Origin: Fibrobacter sp.
GTDB lineage: Bacteria; Fibrobacterota; Fibrobacteria; Fibrobacterales; Fibrobacteraceae
DNA length: 64,000 nucleotides
Direction of reading: 5' to 3'
Assembly: GCA_024398835.1 (NCBI GenBank)
Contig: JAKSIK010000007.1
Coordinates: forward strand, 41,146-105,145
A program made the position numbers and the translations under genes. The notes under the pieces are model-generated. The model did not search any database. It saw only the letters and a list, made by a program, of their open reading frames with translations, and was not told the origin of the DNA. This document shows, piece by piece, positions 42,800-52,888 of the stretch; the first letter of the stretch is position 1, and every line of letters starts with the position of its first letter.

Positions 42800-43992
42800 T
42801 GGCTGAACAGAATTCGCCATTCACCATTGTTGACTTCAACAACTTCTGGAGCCCTTCCGGAGGTGGTGTGCGTCGTTACCATTTGCAGAAAATGGCATTC
42901 TATGAGAGAATTCAAGAAAACGTCCTCTCCGTATTCGTCATGCCCGACGCAAAGACCTGGACGGAAAAGAAAAGCGACACCCTCATTATCGAGCATGTGA
43001 ATGCTTACCGCTTTCCGGGCAACTGGGAATACCGCTTCATCTGGAAGAAGTCGCAGATTCGTCCCATTCTGGAAAAATACAGGCCACAGGTGATTGAAGT
43101 TGGATCGCCCTACCTGCTCCCTACCGTTGTGCGAAAAGTTGCAAGGAAGGTCGTTCCCAACGCTAAACTGCTTAGTTTCTGGCATGCAGATTTCCCAGTC
43201 ACCTATGTGGGCAGACCTGTCGCCAACAAATTCGGAAAGGCTCTTGGAAAATTCTGCGAAAGTGCGGCATTCTTTTATGCCCGGCGAGAATTTCATCGTT
43301 TTGACGGCATCCAGGTTTCCTGCCATGAGGTTTTAGAGCGGCTAGAAAAGCGCCATCTCCCAAAATCCCACTGGATTCCACTGGGCTGCGACATCCAGCA
43401 GTTCAATACCACAAAACGAGACGAAGCACTTGTGGCGAAATTGAAGGACGGAGACCCGAATCGTCTTACCATCTTCTTCCCTCACCGCTTTTGCGAGGAG
43501 AAAGGCATTGAGCTTTTGCTCGGTGCTTACGACATCTTGACGCAGAAATTGGGTACGGAACCCGCCATCGTTTTTGCGGGCACTGGGCCCTACCTCCCGA
43601 GAGTGGAAACGGCAGTCAAAGAGCACCCTCACATGCATTATGCGGGCTTTATCAAAAGCGCCGACGAAATGGCCCGCCATTACGCCAGCGTAGATTTGGG
43701 TCTCGCCCTCTCCGGCTGGGAAACCTTCGGGCTTTCCATTCTGGAAAGCATGGCCAGCGGAAACGCCCAAGTCGGGGCCGCCACAGGCGCCGCCTTTGAG
43801 CACGTGACGGAATCTAAGGCAGGGACCATTCTCAAGGAGCGCACGCCACAGGCCCTTGCAGATGCTATTATCGAACTCTACCAGTCCGACATGAAGCGCA
43901 TGAAGGAAAACGCTCGGACCTACGCCGAAAAATTCAGCTGGAATGATTGCTTCAAGCGTCAACTCCAGCTTTATCGAGACTTAGCCGTATGA
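42799..43992 (+). CDS. GT4-type glycosyltransferase
   Basis: GT-B fold: the N-terminal half has a glycine-rich acceptor loop (FWSPSGGGVRRYHLQKM), the C-terminal half has the FPHRFCEEKGIELLL nucleotide-sugar region and the EX7E motif SGWETFGLSILESMASG. No signal or membrane helix, so it acts on the cytoplasmic face. Substrate is not predictable. The ATG overlaps the stop of the primase-helicase-like gene (TAATG), and the next gene starts within its own stop (ATGA), so it is translated in tandem with the phosphotransferase that follows. Confidence 0.9.
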   Translation: MAEQNSPFTIVDFNNFWSPSGGGVRRYHLQKMAFYERIQENVLSVFVMPDAKTWTEKKSDTLIIEHVNAYRFPGNWEYRFIWKKSQIRPILEKYRPQVIEVGSPYLLPTVVRKVARKVVPNAKLLSFWHADFPVTYVGRPVANKFGKALGKFCESAAFFYARREFHRFDGIQVSCHEVLERLEKRHLPKSHWIPLGCDIQQFNTTKRDEALVAKLKDGDPNRLTIFFPHRFCEEKGIELLLGAYDILTQKLGTEPAIVFAGTGPYLPRVETAVKEHPHMHYAGFIKSADEMARHYASVDLGLALSGWETFGLSILESMASGNAQVGAATGAAFEHVTESKAGTILKERTPQALADAIIELYQSDMKRMKENARTYAEKFSWNDCFKRQLQLYRDLAV

Positions 43993-45986
43993 TGTTTTTA
44001 AAGAAACTGTTTGGATTTCTATCGCCATTGAAGCCGCTAGTCTACATTTCACTCGCGGCCTGGGTAATGCACATTATTTTGCGGGTGCTGCTTTTGTTCC
44101 GCAACAATCCATACGGATTTCCCTTCGTCAGTAAACCCGACTGGTACATCTTCCACGCAGTCTGCTACGACTTCATCTGGATTTGCAACGCACTTTTGGT
44201 TTTCACCATTGTTGCAGGATTAATTCAATTCATCGTAAGTCGCAAGAACTCTGCAAAAAAATCAGAACCCGCGAAGGCCTCTAAGCATCCCGTATTTTCC
44301 GTTTGCATCATTCTATATGCCATTTTCCATGGCATTCTGCTTCCTGTCACATTCCTGGACCACGAACTGTTGCGCTTCCTGGGGAGCCACCTTTCCTTCG
44401 GTCTCGCAAACACCTACAAGGACACCTCCTCCATCGTGATGTTCTGGGACTACGTGGCTAACGACCTTTCCGTACCTTACCTGCAGTTTGTAGTGCTGAT
44501 TCTGATGTTTCCCTTCACCTACGGTGTCTACCGCCTGTTGAAGAAGGCTAACTGGTCCTTCAAGGGAACCGCGATTTTCCTCGTGATTTTTTACATCGCT
44601 TCTTCCCTATTTGTGAATGTGATTTGGACAGGCAATGCTCGGGCCACAAAACTCCGGCCCGTGACTACCCTCGTGTGGAACGAGATTTTTTCCTCAGGCA
44701 AAGCTGGCGGGCTTTCCAGCGAGGAACTTGCCCAACATAAAACTACTTTTGAAGCCTTATGGAACCACATTGAAGGCGATTCCCTGTGGATTTTCCCAAA
44801 AGACGATGCAACCTCTAAATCGCCGCTGTTCCGCATTCCGACAGATGCCCTCACTCAAGATTCAGCATTACTTGCCAAGCGGGCAAAACATCCAAACTTC
44901 ATCGTCGTCTTTATGGAATCCCATCGCGGTTTGAACACCGGATTTTTGAACCCGGGCATGAAGCCATCACCAACACCTTACTTTGATTCCCTGGCGGCAA
45001 GTTCCCGCGTTTGGGCGCGAATGCACACCAGCGGGCTCCCTACCACTGGCGGCGTTCTCTCCAGCCATGTAGGCATTCCCCATCACTCCAAGCTCGCGCA
45101 AGCTACAGATCTCGCCCATGTGTTCATTCCCAGCTTCGCCTCCGTCCTTACCGATTCTGGTTATACAACACACTACTTCTCCGCTGCAGACCCGGCCTGG
45201 GATAATCTGGGCGTATGGATGTCCAAGTGGTACACCGCACAGCACTACGACCGCAATCGCGAAGACGACTCTACCTTCTTCGACCACGCCATCACCTATG
45301 TGAATGACACCCTGGCCACCCAAGACAAGCCCTTCCTAGTCACTTTGATGACCCGTTCCAACCACTATCCTTTCAATTTTGCGGCAGGGATGACCGATGA
45401 GGAGAAAAATCTCCCGCTTACGGAACGCGTCAAAGTCACCATGAATTATGCCGACCGCCAATTGGCCCGTTTTATGCGTTCTGTGGAAAGCAAGGACTGG
45501 TTCCAGAATACCTATGTCATCATCATGGCAGACCACGGATTCCCTCTGGGTGAAAACGGCGTTTCTACCATGAACGGCGGCGCCTTCTCCAACGCCACCT
45601 GGATTCCCTTCCTGATTCACGGAGAAGGAATCGAGGCACAATTGGACACCGCAACAGCGGCCCAAATCGATGTAGCGCCAACCATTCTGGAATTGGCAGG
45701 GCTCGCCGTCCCCAATATGTTCATGGGCCATAATTTGCTGAGAGGTCATGGTGAAGGACTTTCTTTGGGAGCATACAACGGCTATACCGCCATCGGTTAT
45801 GAAGGTCTGCGGCTCATTACCAGACATCCCGAAGAAGGGGGCGATATTCAAGGACTCTTCGCCGAGGGCGACACCCACCAGAATGAAGATATACAAGAAA
45901 GCCGCCCCCAAGATGGCAAGCGGCTAAAAGACCTGATGGATTCCCTCATTCGCCTAGCGGACTATTCGCTGGAGCGGGGATTCTAG
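43989..45986 (+). CDS. LTA-synthase/sulfatase-fold membrane phosphotransferase
   Basis: Five hydrophobic segments (about residues 1-210) are followed by a periplasmic alkaline-phosphatase-superfamily domain. Metal and active-site segments: VVFMESHRG, the nucleophile loop SGLPTTGGVLSS (Thr), TRSNHYPF and IIMADHGFPLG. This family includes lipoteichoic-acid synthases and phosphoglycerol or phosphoethanolamine transferases. In a Gram-negative cell it more probably transfers a phospho group to a glycan or lipid. The start is ATG at 43989 within the stop of the GT4 gene. The C-terminal tail of about 60 residues is acidic and unusual. Confidence 0.87.
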   Translation: MMFLKKLFGFLSPLKPLVYISLAAWVMHIILRVLLLFRNNPYGFPFVSKPDWYIFHAVCYDFIWICNALLVFTIVAGLIQFIVSRKNSAKKSEPAKASKHPVFSVCIILYAIFHGILLPVTFLDHELLRFLGSHLSFGLANTYKDTSSIVMFWDYVANDLSVPYLQFVVLILMFPFTYGVYRLLKKANWSFKGTAIFLVIFYIASSLFVNVIWTGNARATKLRPVTTLVWNEIFSSGKAGGLSSEELAQHKTTFEALWNHIEGDSLWIFPKDDATSKSPLFRIPTDALTQDSALLAKRAKHPNFIVVFMESHRGLNTGFLNPGMKPSPTPYFDSLAASSRVWARMHTSGLPTTGGVLSSHVGIPHHSKLAQATDLAHVFIPSFASVLTDSGYTTHYFSAADPAWDNLGVWMSKWYTAQHYDRNREDDSTFFDHAITYVNDTLATQDKPFLVTLMTRSNHYPFNFAAGMTDEEKNLPLTERVKVTMNYADRQLARFMRSVESKDWFQNTYVIIMADHGFPLGENGVSTMNGGAFSNATWIPFLIHGEGIEAQLDTATAAQIDVAPTILELAGLAVPNMFMGHNLLRGHGEGLSLGAYNGYTAIGYEGLRLITRHPEEGGDIQGLFAEGDTHQNEDIQESRPQDGKRLKDLMDSLIRLADYSLERGF

Positions 45987-46014
45987 AACGCGAAGCAATC
46001 AGCTGCCGTCGATT

Positions 46015-48639
46015 CTATTTTCTCTTCAGCCAAGCGCCACACAAATACATGGAGAAGACGACGCTGGTGATGAGGAACATTCCTATACCGATGCAAGCTA
46101 AATGACCGATGCCCTGCAAGCCGCGATGAGTCGTAAAGAGAAATCCTACGAAGCCCGCAATCGTTGTAGTGGAACTTGCCATCACATTACGACCCGTAGT
46201 ATCAAACAGCTGACGCAAGGACAAACCCTTATCTGAAGTCCAGGAAGTAATGAAGTGGATGGTCGCATCAATGCCGATGCCAAGGGTCATGGGAATCACA
46301 ATCACGTTGTAGATGCTAATCTTTCCGAATTCAAAGAAGTCCGTGAGGAAGCCAAGCAATCCAAGCGTAAGTAGCACACCCATACCGAAAGAAATAGTTC
46401 CCGCAACAAACATGGAAGGCTTGCGGAAGGAAATCACCAACGTGAGAACGATGACAATCATGATGACGAGAGCCAGATTGAAACTGTCCGCCTTCACCGA
46501 CTCAATCACATCACTCAGGATGAACTGTGAAGAGAAGGTACGAAGTTCTTCCCCATCAAAATTCCAATGTCCATACCGTTCCTGGAAATCATGAAGGGCA
46601 TGCGCATCCCAGCTAGGGAAATCACCGTAGATGAAGCCAATCTTTCCATAGGAGCCATCTTTTTCGCGGAGCAAATCCAGAGTCCAGCTAGGAACATCTT
46701 CTGCAGTAAAGGGTTCTTCCACAGAAGCAAGTTTACGCAGAAGCGCCACATTGGAGGAATCCTCCCCCTCAGCTCTGTCAAACACGCGGGCTTCTGCCAA
46801 ATCGCGAATTTCCTCGATGACTTCCAGACGTTTTGCCTGAGAATCCGGATGAGGAACAAAACTCCGCAAAGTGAGGAAACTTCCCAGCATGGGATCCTTT
46901 TCCTGGCTGAGGCGCACCATCAAGGTGTCATAAAGCTTGTCCAGTTGTTCGGCCTTGGAACCCATAACAGCCGCAGGCGTAGATGTCACGGCGCGGTTTG
47001 TAGCGCGGGTCACCTTGGTAGAAATTTTATTGGTGGCCACCACCTTTGCCGTAGAAGCGCGGCGGAGGTTCTTCAAATCGTGTTCAAAATCAACATACTG
47101 GGTAAAGAACAATGCAAAGGCACCCAGAATAAAGCCCACGATGGCAATGCGCTTGAAGTTCTTGAAAATACGTTCCTCACTCCAGGATTTAGGCAGCAAA
47201 CTGCCCTCTGGCGCGGCAGGAATACCGCCCATACAAGCCACAAAAACAGGCAACACGAACACTGCCGTAAGCATACTGAACAGCACACCCATAGAAGCCA
47301 CGATGCCAAATTCATAGAAGCCACGGAAATGGGCCACCAGGAGGGTCAAGAAGGCCGCAATCGTCGTAAAACTAGCCAATATAAAGGGTTTCAGCATCTT
47401 CCTCTGCGTCTCTTCCAATACCTCTTCCAAGGTGGCAAACTTACGGAGAAGTTTCTGAGCATTTCCTAAGATATGGATGGAGTAGTCAATACCGATACCC
47501 AAGATAATGGACGCCACAAATACGGTGAACGGATTCAATTTTCCGTAGAACAGTGCCGTAAAGGCTAGCGTAGGGACACAGGCGTAAAGTACAGAACTGG
47601 TGACAAGAATGGGACCCTTGATACTGCGGAAGAAGAACATGGTGAGGAGGAAGATAAGTACGAGGCTTATACCGAAGGAGAACACACTATCGTTGGTGAC
47701 TTCATCCACTTCCTTCAAGCCTTCATAAGTGCCCTCCACCGTAAAGCGGGTGGGGACTTCATAAGTCTTGGAGCTGAAATAAGCCAGCAGCGAATCCGTA
47801 CGAGCCAGAATATGTGTCACGAATTCATAGTCCGTAGAAGGCTTGATGAGTTTTGCATTCACCACACCATTGAAGAGAATCTTTCCTGTGCTATCGGGGC
47901 GGGGCGTTCCCATCAGGCGGTTTTTCAAATGAGACGGGAGATAAGCCTTCGGGTTCCATTCCTCAGAATTGGCATCCTGCTTGACATCCTTGTCATTCTT
48001 GCGAATGAAAGAATCGAATGCGCTTTCCGCTTCTTCCGGGAGGCCTAATTCCCGAGGGAGATTAGGATCAAACCAGACGCGTTCTTTCTTTGCAGAGGCC
48101 ACCGCAGACGCTGTCTCGCCTTCAGCGGAGGCGCTATCGCCAGAAACTTCTCCCAGAAGGTCCACAACCAACGGGCCATTCTTTCGACCAATTTCAAGCT
48201 GCAAGTCCTCAAGGTTATCCCGAATGTTCTCCAGGTGTTTTACCGGGAGGTAAAGAAGGGCATTATCCTTAAAGAACTGATTGTCATTATCCACCTGGGT
48301 AGAGACAAAGTCCCCTTCCCAATTCTTATGAATATAATCCGCAATAGAATCCTGAAGTGCAGCCACCACCCCGGCACTTTCGCTCTGAATGGCAATCATG
48401 AAACGGTCGGTACTTCCAAAGCGCTGGTAAGATTCCTCAAGAGCCTTAACGCTAGGAGTGTTTTCCGGCAAAAGATGGGAAAGATCCACATCTAATTTGA
48501 GACCCGGATAGACGAGAATGGGGAAAGCCATGGCCACGGCAAGCAAAAGCCAAAAGCCAAGCGCCTTGAAACGATTTCTACAAACGAGAGGAATGTACCA
48601 CTGGGAAAGCTTTTCTGCAAACGTCTTTTTTGTACTCAT
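46015..48639 (-). CDS. RND-superfamily exporter (MMPL/HpnN type)
   Basis: Twelve predicted membrane segments in two homologous halves, each with the RND/SSD signature (LGIGIDYSIHILG near residue 370; LGIGIDATIHF near 785), and large periplasmic domains after the first helix of each half. Such proteins transport lipids, hopanoids or other hydrophobic molecules out of the inner membrane. It lies between two LTA-synthase-like genes, so envelope lipid or glycolipid traffic is a plausible role. ATG at 48639 was preferred: it starts MSTKKTF, and a TATATT box ends 7 bases before, suggesting a short or absent leader. No membrane-fusion or outer-membrane partner is adjacent. Confidence 0.9.
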   Translation of the reverse strand: MSTKKTFAEKLSQWYIPLVCRNRFKALGFWLLLAVAMAFPILVYPGLKLDVDLSHLLPENTPSVKALEESYQRFGSTDRFMIAIQSESAGVVAALQDSIADYIHKNWEGDFVSTQVDNDNQFFKDNALLYLPVKHLENIRDNLEDLQLEIGRKNGPLVVDLLGEVSGDSASAEGETASAVASAKKERVWFDPNLPRELGLPEEAESAFDSFIRKNDKDVKQDANSEEWNPKAYLPSHLKNRLMGTPRPDSTGKILFNGVVNAKLIKPSTDYEFVTHILARTDSLLAYFSSKTYEVPTRFTVEGTYEGLKEVDEVTNDSVFSFGISLVLIFLLTMFFFRSIKGPILVTSSVLYACVPTLAFTALFYGKLNPFTVFVASIILGIGIDYSIHILGNAQKLLRKFATLEEVLEETQRKMLKPFILASFTTIAAFLTLLVAHFRGFYEFGIVASMGVLFSMLTAVFVLPVFVACMGGIPAAPEGSLLPKSWSEERIFKNFKRIAIVGFILGAFALFFTQYVDFEHDLKNLRRASTAKVVATNKISTKVTRATNRAVTSTPAAVMGSKAEQLDKLYDTLMVRLSQEKDPMLGSFLTLRSFVPHPDSQAKRLEVIEEIRDLAEARVFDRAEGEDSSNVALLRKLASVEEPFTAEDVPSWTLDLLREKDGSYGKIGFIYGDFPSWDAHALHDFQERYGHWNFDGEELRTFSSQFILSDVIESVKADSFNLALVIMIVIVLTLVISFRKPSMFVAGTISFGMGVLLTLGLLGFLTDFFEFGKISIYNVIVIPMTLGIGIDATIHFITSWTSDKGLSLRQLFDTTGRNVMASSTTTIAGFVGFLFTTHRGLQGIGHLACIGIGMFLITSVVFSMYLCGAWLKRK

Positions 48640-48731
48640 GAAGATAAATATAAAAATTAGACGCCCACCACTAAGCACAACTTAGCAAACAACTAGACCA
48701 AATGACAAAAGAGAAGGATAAGCGGCACCGC

Positions 48732-50690
48732 TTATTCCGGACGCATGTTATCGTTGCGAAGCAAGGAACGAACAACCTTGCTAGCCCCTACAGCCTTAGC
48801 CTTCCAAGACCGAGCAACATCATCCGTCACCACTTCAAAATTACCATCTACACCCTTATAGACTTCCTCATTTTCAAGGCCTCCCGTCAACACGTGGTCG
48901 CGGAATCCGAGATAGTAGGCATTTTGAGAATAGAATACCGCCGGCTGGTCTGCAGGACGTTCCTGGGTAAGCAGGTCATAACCCCAGAAATGGTGCGACG
49001 CACGGACGCCCGCCAAATCAAAAATCGTAGGGCCAACATCCAGTTGGGAAGCCACGTCTTCGCGAACTTGAAGACCTTGGAACAACGCCGAATCGGCCGA
49101 GAAAATGCCCATGAAGATTTCTGCCGAGGCAACGCCCAAGGGCTGGGGAACCTTGTAATCCAGAGAATCCACTGGCGTATCATGATCCCCAAGCAAAATA
49201 ATCACCGTTCTGTCAAAATCCGGACGCTCTGAAAGAGCCGTAAACAATCGGCCCAGCTGATTGTCCGTATAATGAATAGCGTGCTTGTAGCGTTCCAAAG
49301 CATCTTCTGGCTTCGGCGCAAAACCATCGGGATAATGTCTAAACGGAATATGCGTGGCAATGGTATTCGCTGAAAGGAACCAGGGACTATCCGTTGGCAT
49401 GTCCTTCAGCATTTCAATGGCCAAATCCACACCGATGCTATCCACATCCCCTTCCACTTTTTCTTCTGCCAAGCGCCAGTTATCGCCGTAGAATTTTTCG
49501 ATGAAGGGCAAGGTATGGTCAAAAACCGGATTGGAAATGGTCATGTAGGCTTTTTTGTAATGGGTAAGATATTCCTGGAAGCCCGTGAAGTGATTAGAGG
49601 CATAAAAGCAGGGAACATCACGATTGGGGTGGGACGGGAAACCAAGATAGGTGGAGGTTGTGCCGCGAACCGTGGGGTAACTACCGCTAAAGCCGTGCTT
49701 GAACCAGAGGCCACCACCCACGGGGACTTCGACACCTGTAGAATCTACAGCCTTCGGGAAATAGCCGCCGGAGGCAAGTTTCCAGACATGAGGTGCAAAA
49801 GCAGTATCCCCTGCCAGCATCTGGTTAAAATAGCGGCTCTTGAAAGATTCGCCAAAGATGAAGACGATGTTATAAGGCTTTTGAGCCTTATATTCGTAGG
49901 AGGGAGCTCCGCGGAAGGCCGGATATTCCTTATCTATGCGGTTAGCCGCAAAATCCGCCGGCAAGAAAGAATCCAAATCCTCAATGAGTTCATCCGTAAT
50001 AGTGAAATCGTCCCGAACAAATTCAAAAGTTTCCAGCGCTGCGATGTGAAGCACCGGAGCAGTCAACGTATACTTCCCTAAAGTGAAGCGCCAATCAATA
50101 TTGAAAGGGAATTCGGTAGTCCCGCGAACACCCCCTATGAAGAGGATTAGCGGAGTGATGGACAAGCCCATTCCCACAGAAACAAACCAGATGGGGACTT
50201 TTTTCGAACATGTTGGAGCGGCTATAGACTCACGGCCTTTTTTCCGTTTCTTAATAGTCCACGCAACACAAAAAAACACCCCACCAAAAATAATCAGGAA
50301 CAACAATGCAACCCAAAGGAACGTGCCCAATGCGTCGCCACCTAATGTGGAAATGGTTGTAGCATCCGTGATATTTGAGAAATGGAAATAGGTGCGAATG
50401 AAGGAATAGGAAAGCCTCTGATGAGAGAAGCGGAACACCTCATAATCCGCAATAGCAAAAAAGAAATAGATGCTGTAAAAAACGGCGAGTGCTCTCGGCT
50501 TTTTCAAGAAGGCAAAGATGCCCGACATCACAAGAATGGCGCCAAAGGCCATAAAGACTTGCCAAATGGTCTTCCCCGCAAACATTTCAGAGAGGGAAAG
50601 TCCCAAGGGGTCTGGCAAGCTGAAAAACAGCACCAGCATGATGCTCTGCACCAGAAGTGCCACCGCAGTTATCGCGACAAAAGGATTCAT
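48732..50690 (-). CDS. Second LTA-synthase/sulfatase-fold membrane phosphotransferase
   Basis: Five membrane segments (about residues 1-200), then a periplasmic domain with VFIFGESFKSRYF, the nucleophile region FSGSYPTVRGTTSTYLG, HIPFRHYP and ILLGDHDTP, as in phosphoethanolamine/phosphoglycerol transferases. It resembles the gene at 43989 in fold only; the sequences are clearly different. The stop of the GT4 gene upstream overlaps its start by 4 bases, which argues for a shared transcript with the glycosyltransferases. The substrate is unknown. Confidence 0.85.
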   Translation of the reverse strand: MNPFVAITAVALLVQSIMLVLFFSLPDPLGLSLSEMFAGKTIWQVFMAFGAILVMSGIFAFLKKPRALAVFYSIYFFFAIADYEVFRFSHQRLSYSFIRTYFHFSNITDATTISTLGGDALGTFLWVALLFLIIFGGVFFCVAWTIKKRKKGRESIAAPTCSKKVPIWFVSVGMGLSITPLILFIGGVRGTTEFPFNIDWRFTLGKYTLTAPVLHIAALETFEFVRDDFTITDELIEDLDSFLPADFAANRIDKEYPAFRGAPSYEYKAQKPYNIVFIFGESFKSRYFNQMLAGDTAFAPHVWKLASGGYFPKAVDSTGVEVPVGGGLWFKHGFSGSYPTVRGTTSTYLGFPSHPNRDVPCFYASNHFTGFQEYLTHYKKAYMTISNPVFDHTLPFIEKFYGDNWRLAEEKVEGDVDSIGVDLAIEMLKDMPTDSPWFLSANTIATHIPFRHYPDGFAPKPEDALERYKHAIHYTDNQLGRLFTALSERPDFDRTVIILLGDHDTPVDSLDYKVPQPLGVASAEIFMGIFSADSALFQGLQVREDVASQLDVGPTIFDLAGVRASHHFWGYDLLTQERPADQPAVFYSQNAYYLGFRDHVLTGGLENEEVYKGVDGNFEVVTDDVARSWKAKAVGASKVVRSLLRNDNMRPE

Positions 50691-51856
50691 CCTAGATTCC
50701 CTAAAATGAAATCTACCGCTTTTTCCAAATCCTCGCTCTGCCGTTTACTTACAGCAGCATAGCGGCCTAAAGTACGACCCGCATATTCGTCATAAATTTT
50801 TGCATCCAGCAATTGAAGCAGGCGATTCTTGATTTCGCTGACAGAATAAGGGTCGAAATACAGGGCAGCGTCGCCACAGATTTCGGGAATGGATGTGGTG
50901 CCACTTGCAGCCACCGGCACTCCATACCGCATGGACTGCATGGGAGGATAACCAAAGCCCTCATTCAAACTGGGGAAAATAAATGCGTAGGCGTTCTGAT
51001 GCAGGAACTCCAATTCCTTGGATTCCACATAGCCAAGCAATACAAAGCGGTCCTTGTTTTTCAAATGCTTCAAATAGGCCTTGGGATTCGTCACTCCCGT
51101 AATGACCACCTTGAAATCAAAACCCAATTCGTCTTTACCAATCTCCGGCAGCAATTCATCAAAAGCCATCGCCGCCCGGAGGTTGTTCTTTTCCCAGCGG
51201 GCGCCACTGGTCAGCAAGAAGTACTTCTTGGATTGAACGTTCGGCGGAAGAAAACCTTCCGGCTCCTCATTCGCCATAGGGCTGTAGTATACCGGAATAT
51301 TGGCGTTCCTGAGTTCCGGGAAGAAGCTCTTGATGCTAGCACGACTGTGTTCGCTTACCGTGATGGCCTGCGCCTCGCCCGAGGCTAGGCGAGCAGCCAA
51401 TTCTTGATATTTGGGCTTGTAGTAAAGGCGCTTCCAGGATTCCCGATAACGGACCAAAGCCTCCGCCTTCTGGGAGAACTTTTTCGCAAAAGAGATTCCC
51501 AAGGGGCTGTACTGCATCTCAAGAGCCCGCGCACCGTGCCAAGTGAGAACAAACCGCTTTACCTTGATATTCCACTTCTTCTCCAACGAATAAAGCGGCG
51601 TATAAAAGACATCTATGCCATTTTCATCTATAATCTGCTGTGGTGTCTTTTCGCTAATATCAAACAGCGGAATATTCCCTGTTTTGCAAGCGTCAATGAT
51701 TTTCGGGTCCAAATACTTTCGGCTATCGTAAGCACAACTGAACTTTTCACCGCGCTTTACCATCGCCCAGAAAATCACCTCTCCATAGGAGCCTCCCCCA
51801 TGGAATTTGGCGCTATGAATAGGCTGCACTGCTGTAAGATTGAAAAGCAAACTCAT
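50687..51856 (-). CDS. GT4-type glycosyltransferase
   Basis: GT-B fold with an N-terminal HGGGSYGEVIFW loop and a C-terminal half carrying LTSGARWEKNNLRA and the EX7E-like motif PSLNEGFGYPPMQSMRYG. It lacks membrane helices. Its start is 10 bases after the GT8-like gene, and its end overlaps the LTA-synthase-like gene, so it belongs to a run of three or more polymer genes. Donor and acceptor cannot be predicted from sequence. Confidence 0.88.
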   Translation of the reverse strand: MSLLFNLTAVQPIHSAKFHGGGSYGEVIFWAMVKRGEKFSCAYDSRKYLDPKIIDACKTGNIPLFDISEKTPQQIIDENGIDVFYTPLYSLEKKWNIKVKRFVLTWHGARALEMQYSPLGISFAKKFSQKAEALVRYRESWKRLYYKPKYQELAARLASGEAQAITVSEHSRASIKSFFPELRNANIPVYYSPMANEEPEGFLPPNVQSKKYFLLTSGARWEKNNLRAAMAFDELLPEIGKDELGFDFKVVITGVTNPKAYLKHLKNKDRFVLLGYVESKELEFLHQNAYAFIFPSLNEGFGYPPMQSMRYGVPVAASGTTSIPEICGDAALYFDPYSVSEIKNRLLQLLDAKIYDEYAGRTLGRYAAVSKRQSEDLEKAVDFILGNLG

Positions 51857-51866
51857 AGCGCAACCC

Positions 51867-52877
51867 CTACAGGATTTTCCCGATTAGTGACAACAGCGGA
51901 AGCACAAACGGCAATTTCTTATAGACAAAGCCAAGGGACTTTGCGAATGCGTAGGAACGGATGATGTCCGCACCAAAGGTACCCGCATGTTTTGTCTGAT
52001 ACAAAAAGGCTTCCTTGGCATGGGCAATCACATCATCATAGTATGCGTTAATCGTGATGCTCTTGTCCGCATTCACAATTACAGGGATGTTCTTCAGATT
52101 CGTGTAGAAATCCCTCCGCAAAATCTTCGGGAGGAAGATGTTCATGCTCTCGGGCACCTTGCGTCCGCAGGTATCAATGATGCGGGAACCGAAGAAATGG
52201 AACACCTTACCATTGGGAATGAACTTCTTGGCATAGGCCATCTGACAGTTCCATTCGCCGCCGGCCTTTTGCGTCATGTAACCAAACTTGAAATTGGCTT
52301 CCGCAAGGCTCGCCATGTCATAAGGGAAGTTCTTGGTGACACAATACTGCCAAAGTTCATGCCAGGTCTTAAAAAATTCCCGCGCCTTGGGAGAATCCTT
52401 GGCGTACATCACTCCCCCATTGAAGATCTCATCGTTCAATATGGGAGAGAAACCAAGCATCTTGGCGTTATTCAGAATCTTTTTGCGATTTATGGCTTTA
52501 TGGAGCTTGGTATGGAAGTCCAGAACCGCGTAAATATCTTCCGTCCATTCCGCCGGGATGCTCAAATCGCCAACGATGGCAATATCAGAATCCATATAGA
52601 GGAAATCGCCGTCAATAACGTTACGCATCACCGTCTTGAGGTAGCGGGAACGAAGCATGGGCGAAAGTGTTTCCGGCAAATCCAGGACCTTCAACTCGTC
52701 CACGGCATCCTTCAAAGCAGCACGATTTCCTGTCAGAGTAGCAGCGGTCTTATCATCCGTCAAAAGCGTCACGAAGGCGTGTGGATTATGCACTCGAAGA
52801 GATGCGATAGCCACAATGGTCTGTTCGCAAAAGAAATCCTTTGGAGAACTGGTCAAGACAAAGAGATACTTCACCAT
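51867..52877 (-). CDS. GT8-like glycosyltransferase
   Basis: GT-A fold. The N-terminal region (YLFVLTSSPKDFFCEQTIVAIASLR) and the metal-binding DxD in DGDFLYMDSDIAIVGD match GT8/glycogenin-like enzymes; FNGGVMYAKDSP and HFFGSRIID are further family segments. AGGA lies 9 bases upstream of the ATG at 52877; a TTG three codons earlier would overlap it. The gene stops just before the next glycosyltransferase. It probably adds a hexose to the surface polymer. Confidence 0.85.
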   Translation of the reverse strand: MVKYLFVLTSSPKDFFCEQTIVAIASLRVHNPHAFVTLLTDDKTAATLTGNRAALKDAVDELKVLDLPETLSPMLRSRYLKTVMRNVIDGDFLYMDSDIAIVGDLSIPAEWTEDIYAVLDFHTKLHKAINRKKILNNAKMLGFSPILNDEIFNGGVMYAKDSPKAREFFKTWHELWQYCVTKNFPYDMASLAEANFKFGYMTQKAGGEWNCQMAYAKKFIPNGKVFHFFGSRIIDTCGRKVPESMNIFLPKILRRDFYTNLKNIPVIVNADKSITINAYYDDVIAHAKEAFLYQTKHAGTFGADIIRSYAFAKSLGFVYKKLPFVLPLLSLIGKIL

Positions 52878-52888
52878 GAACGACAATC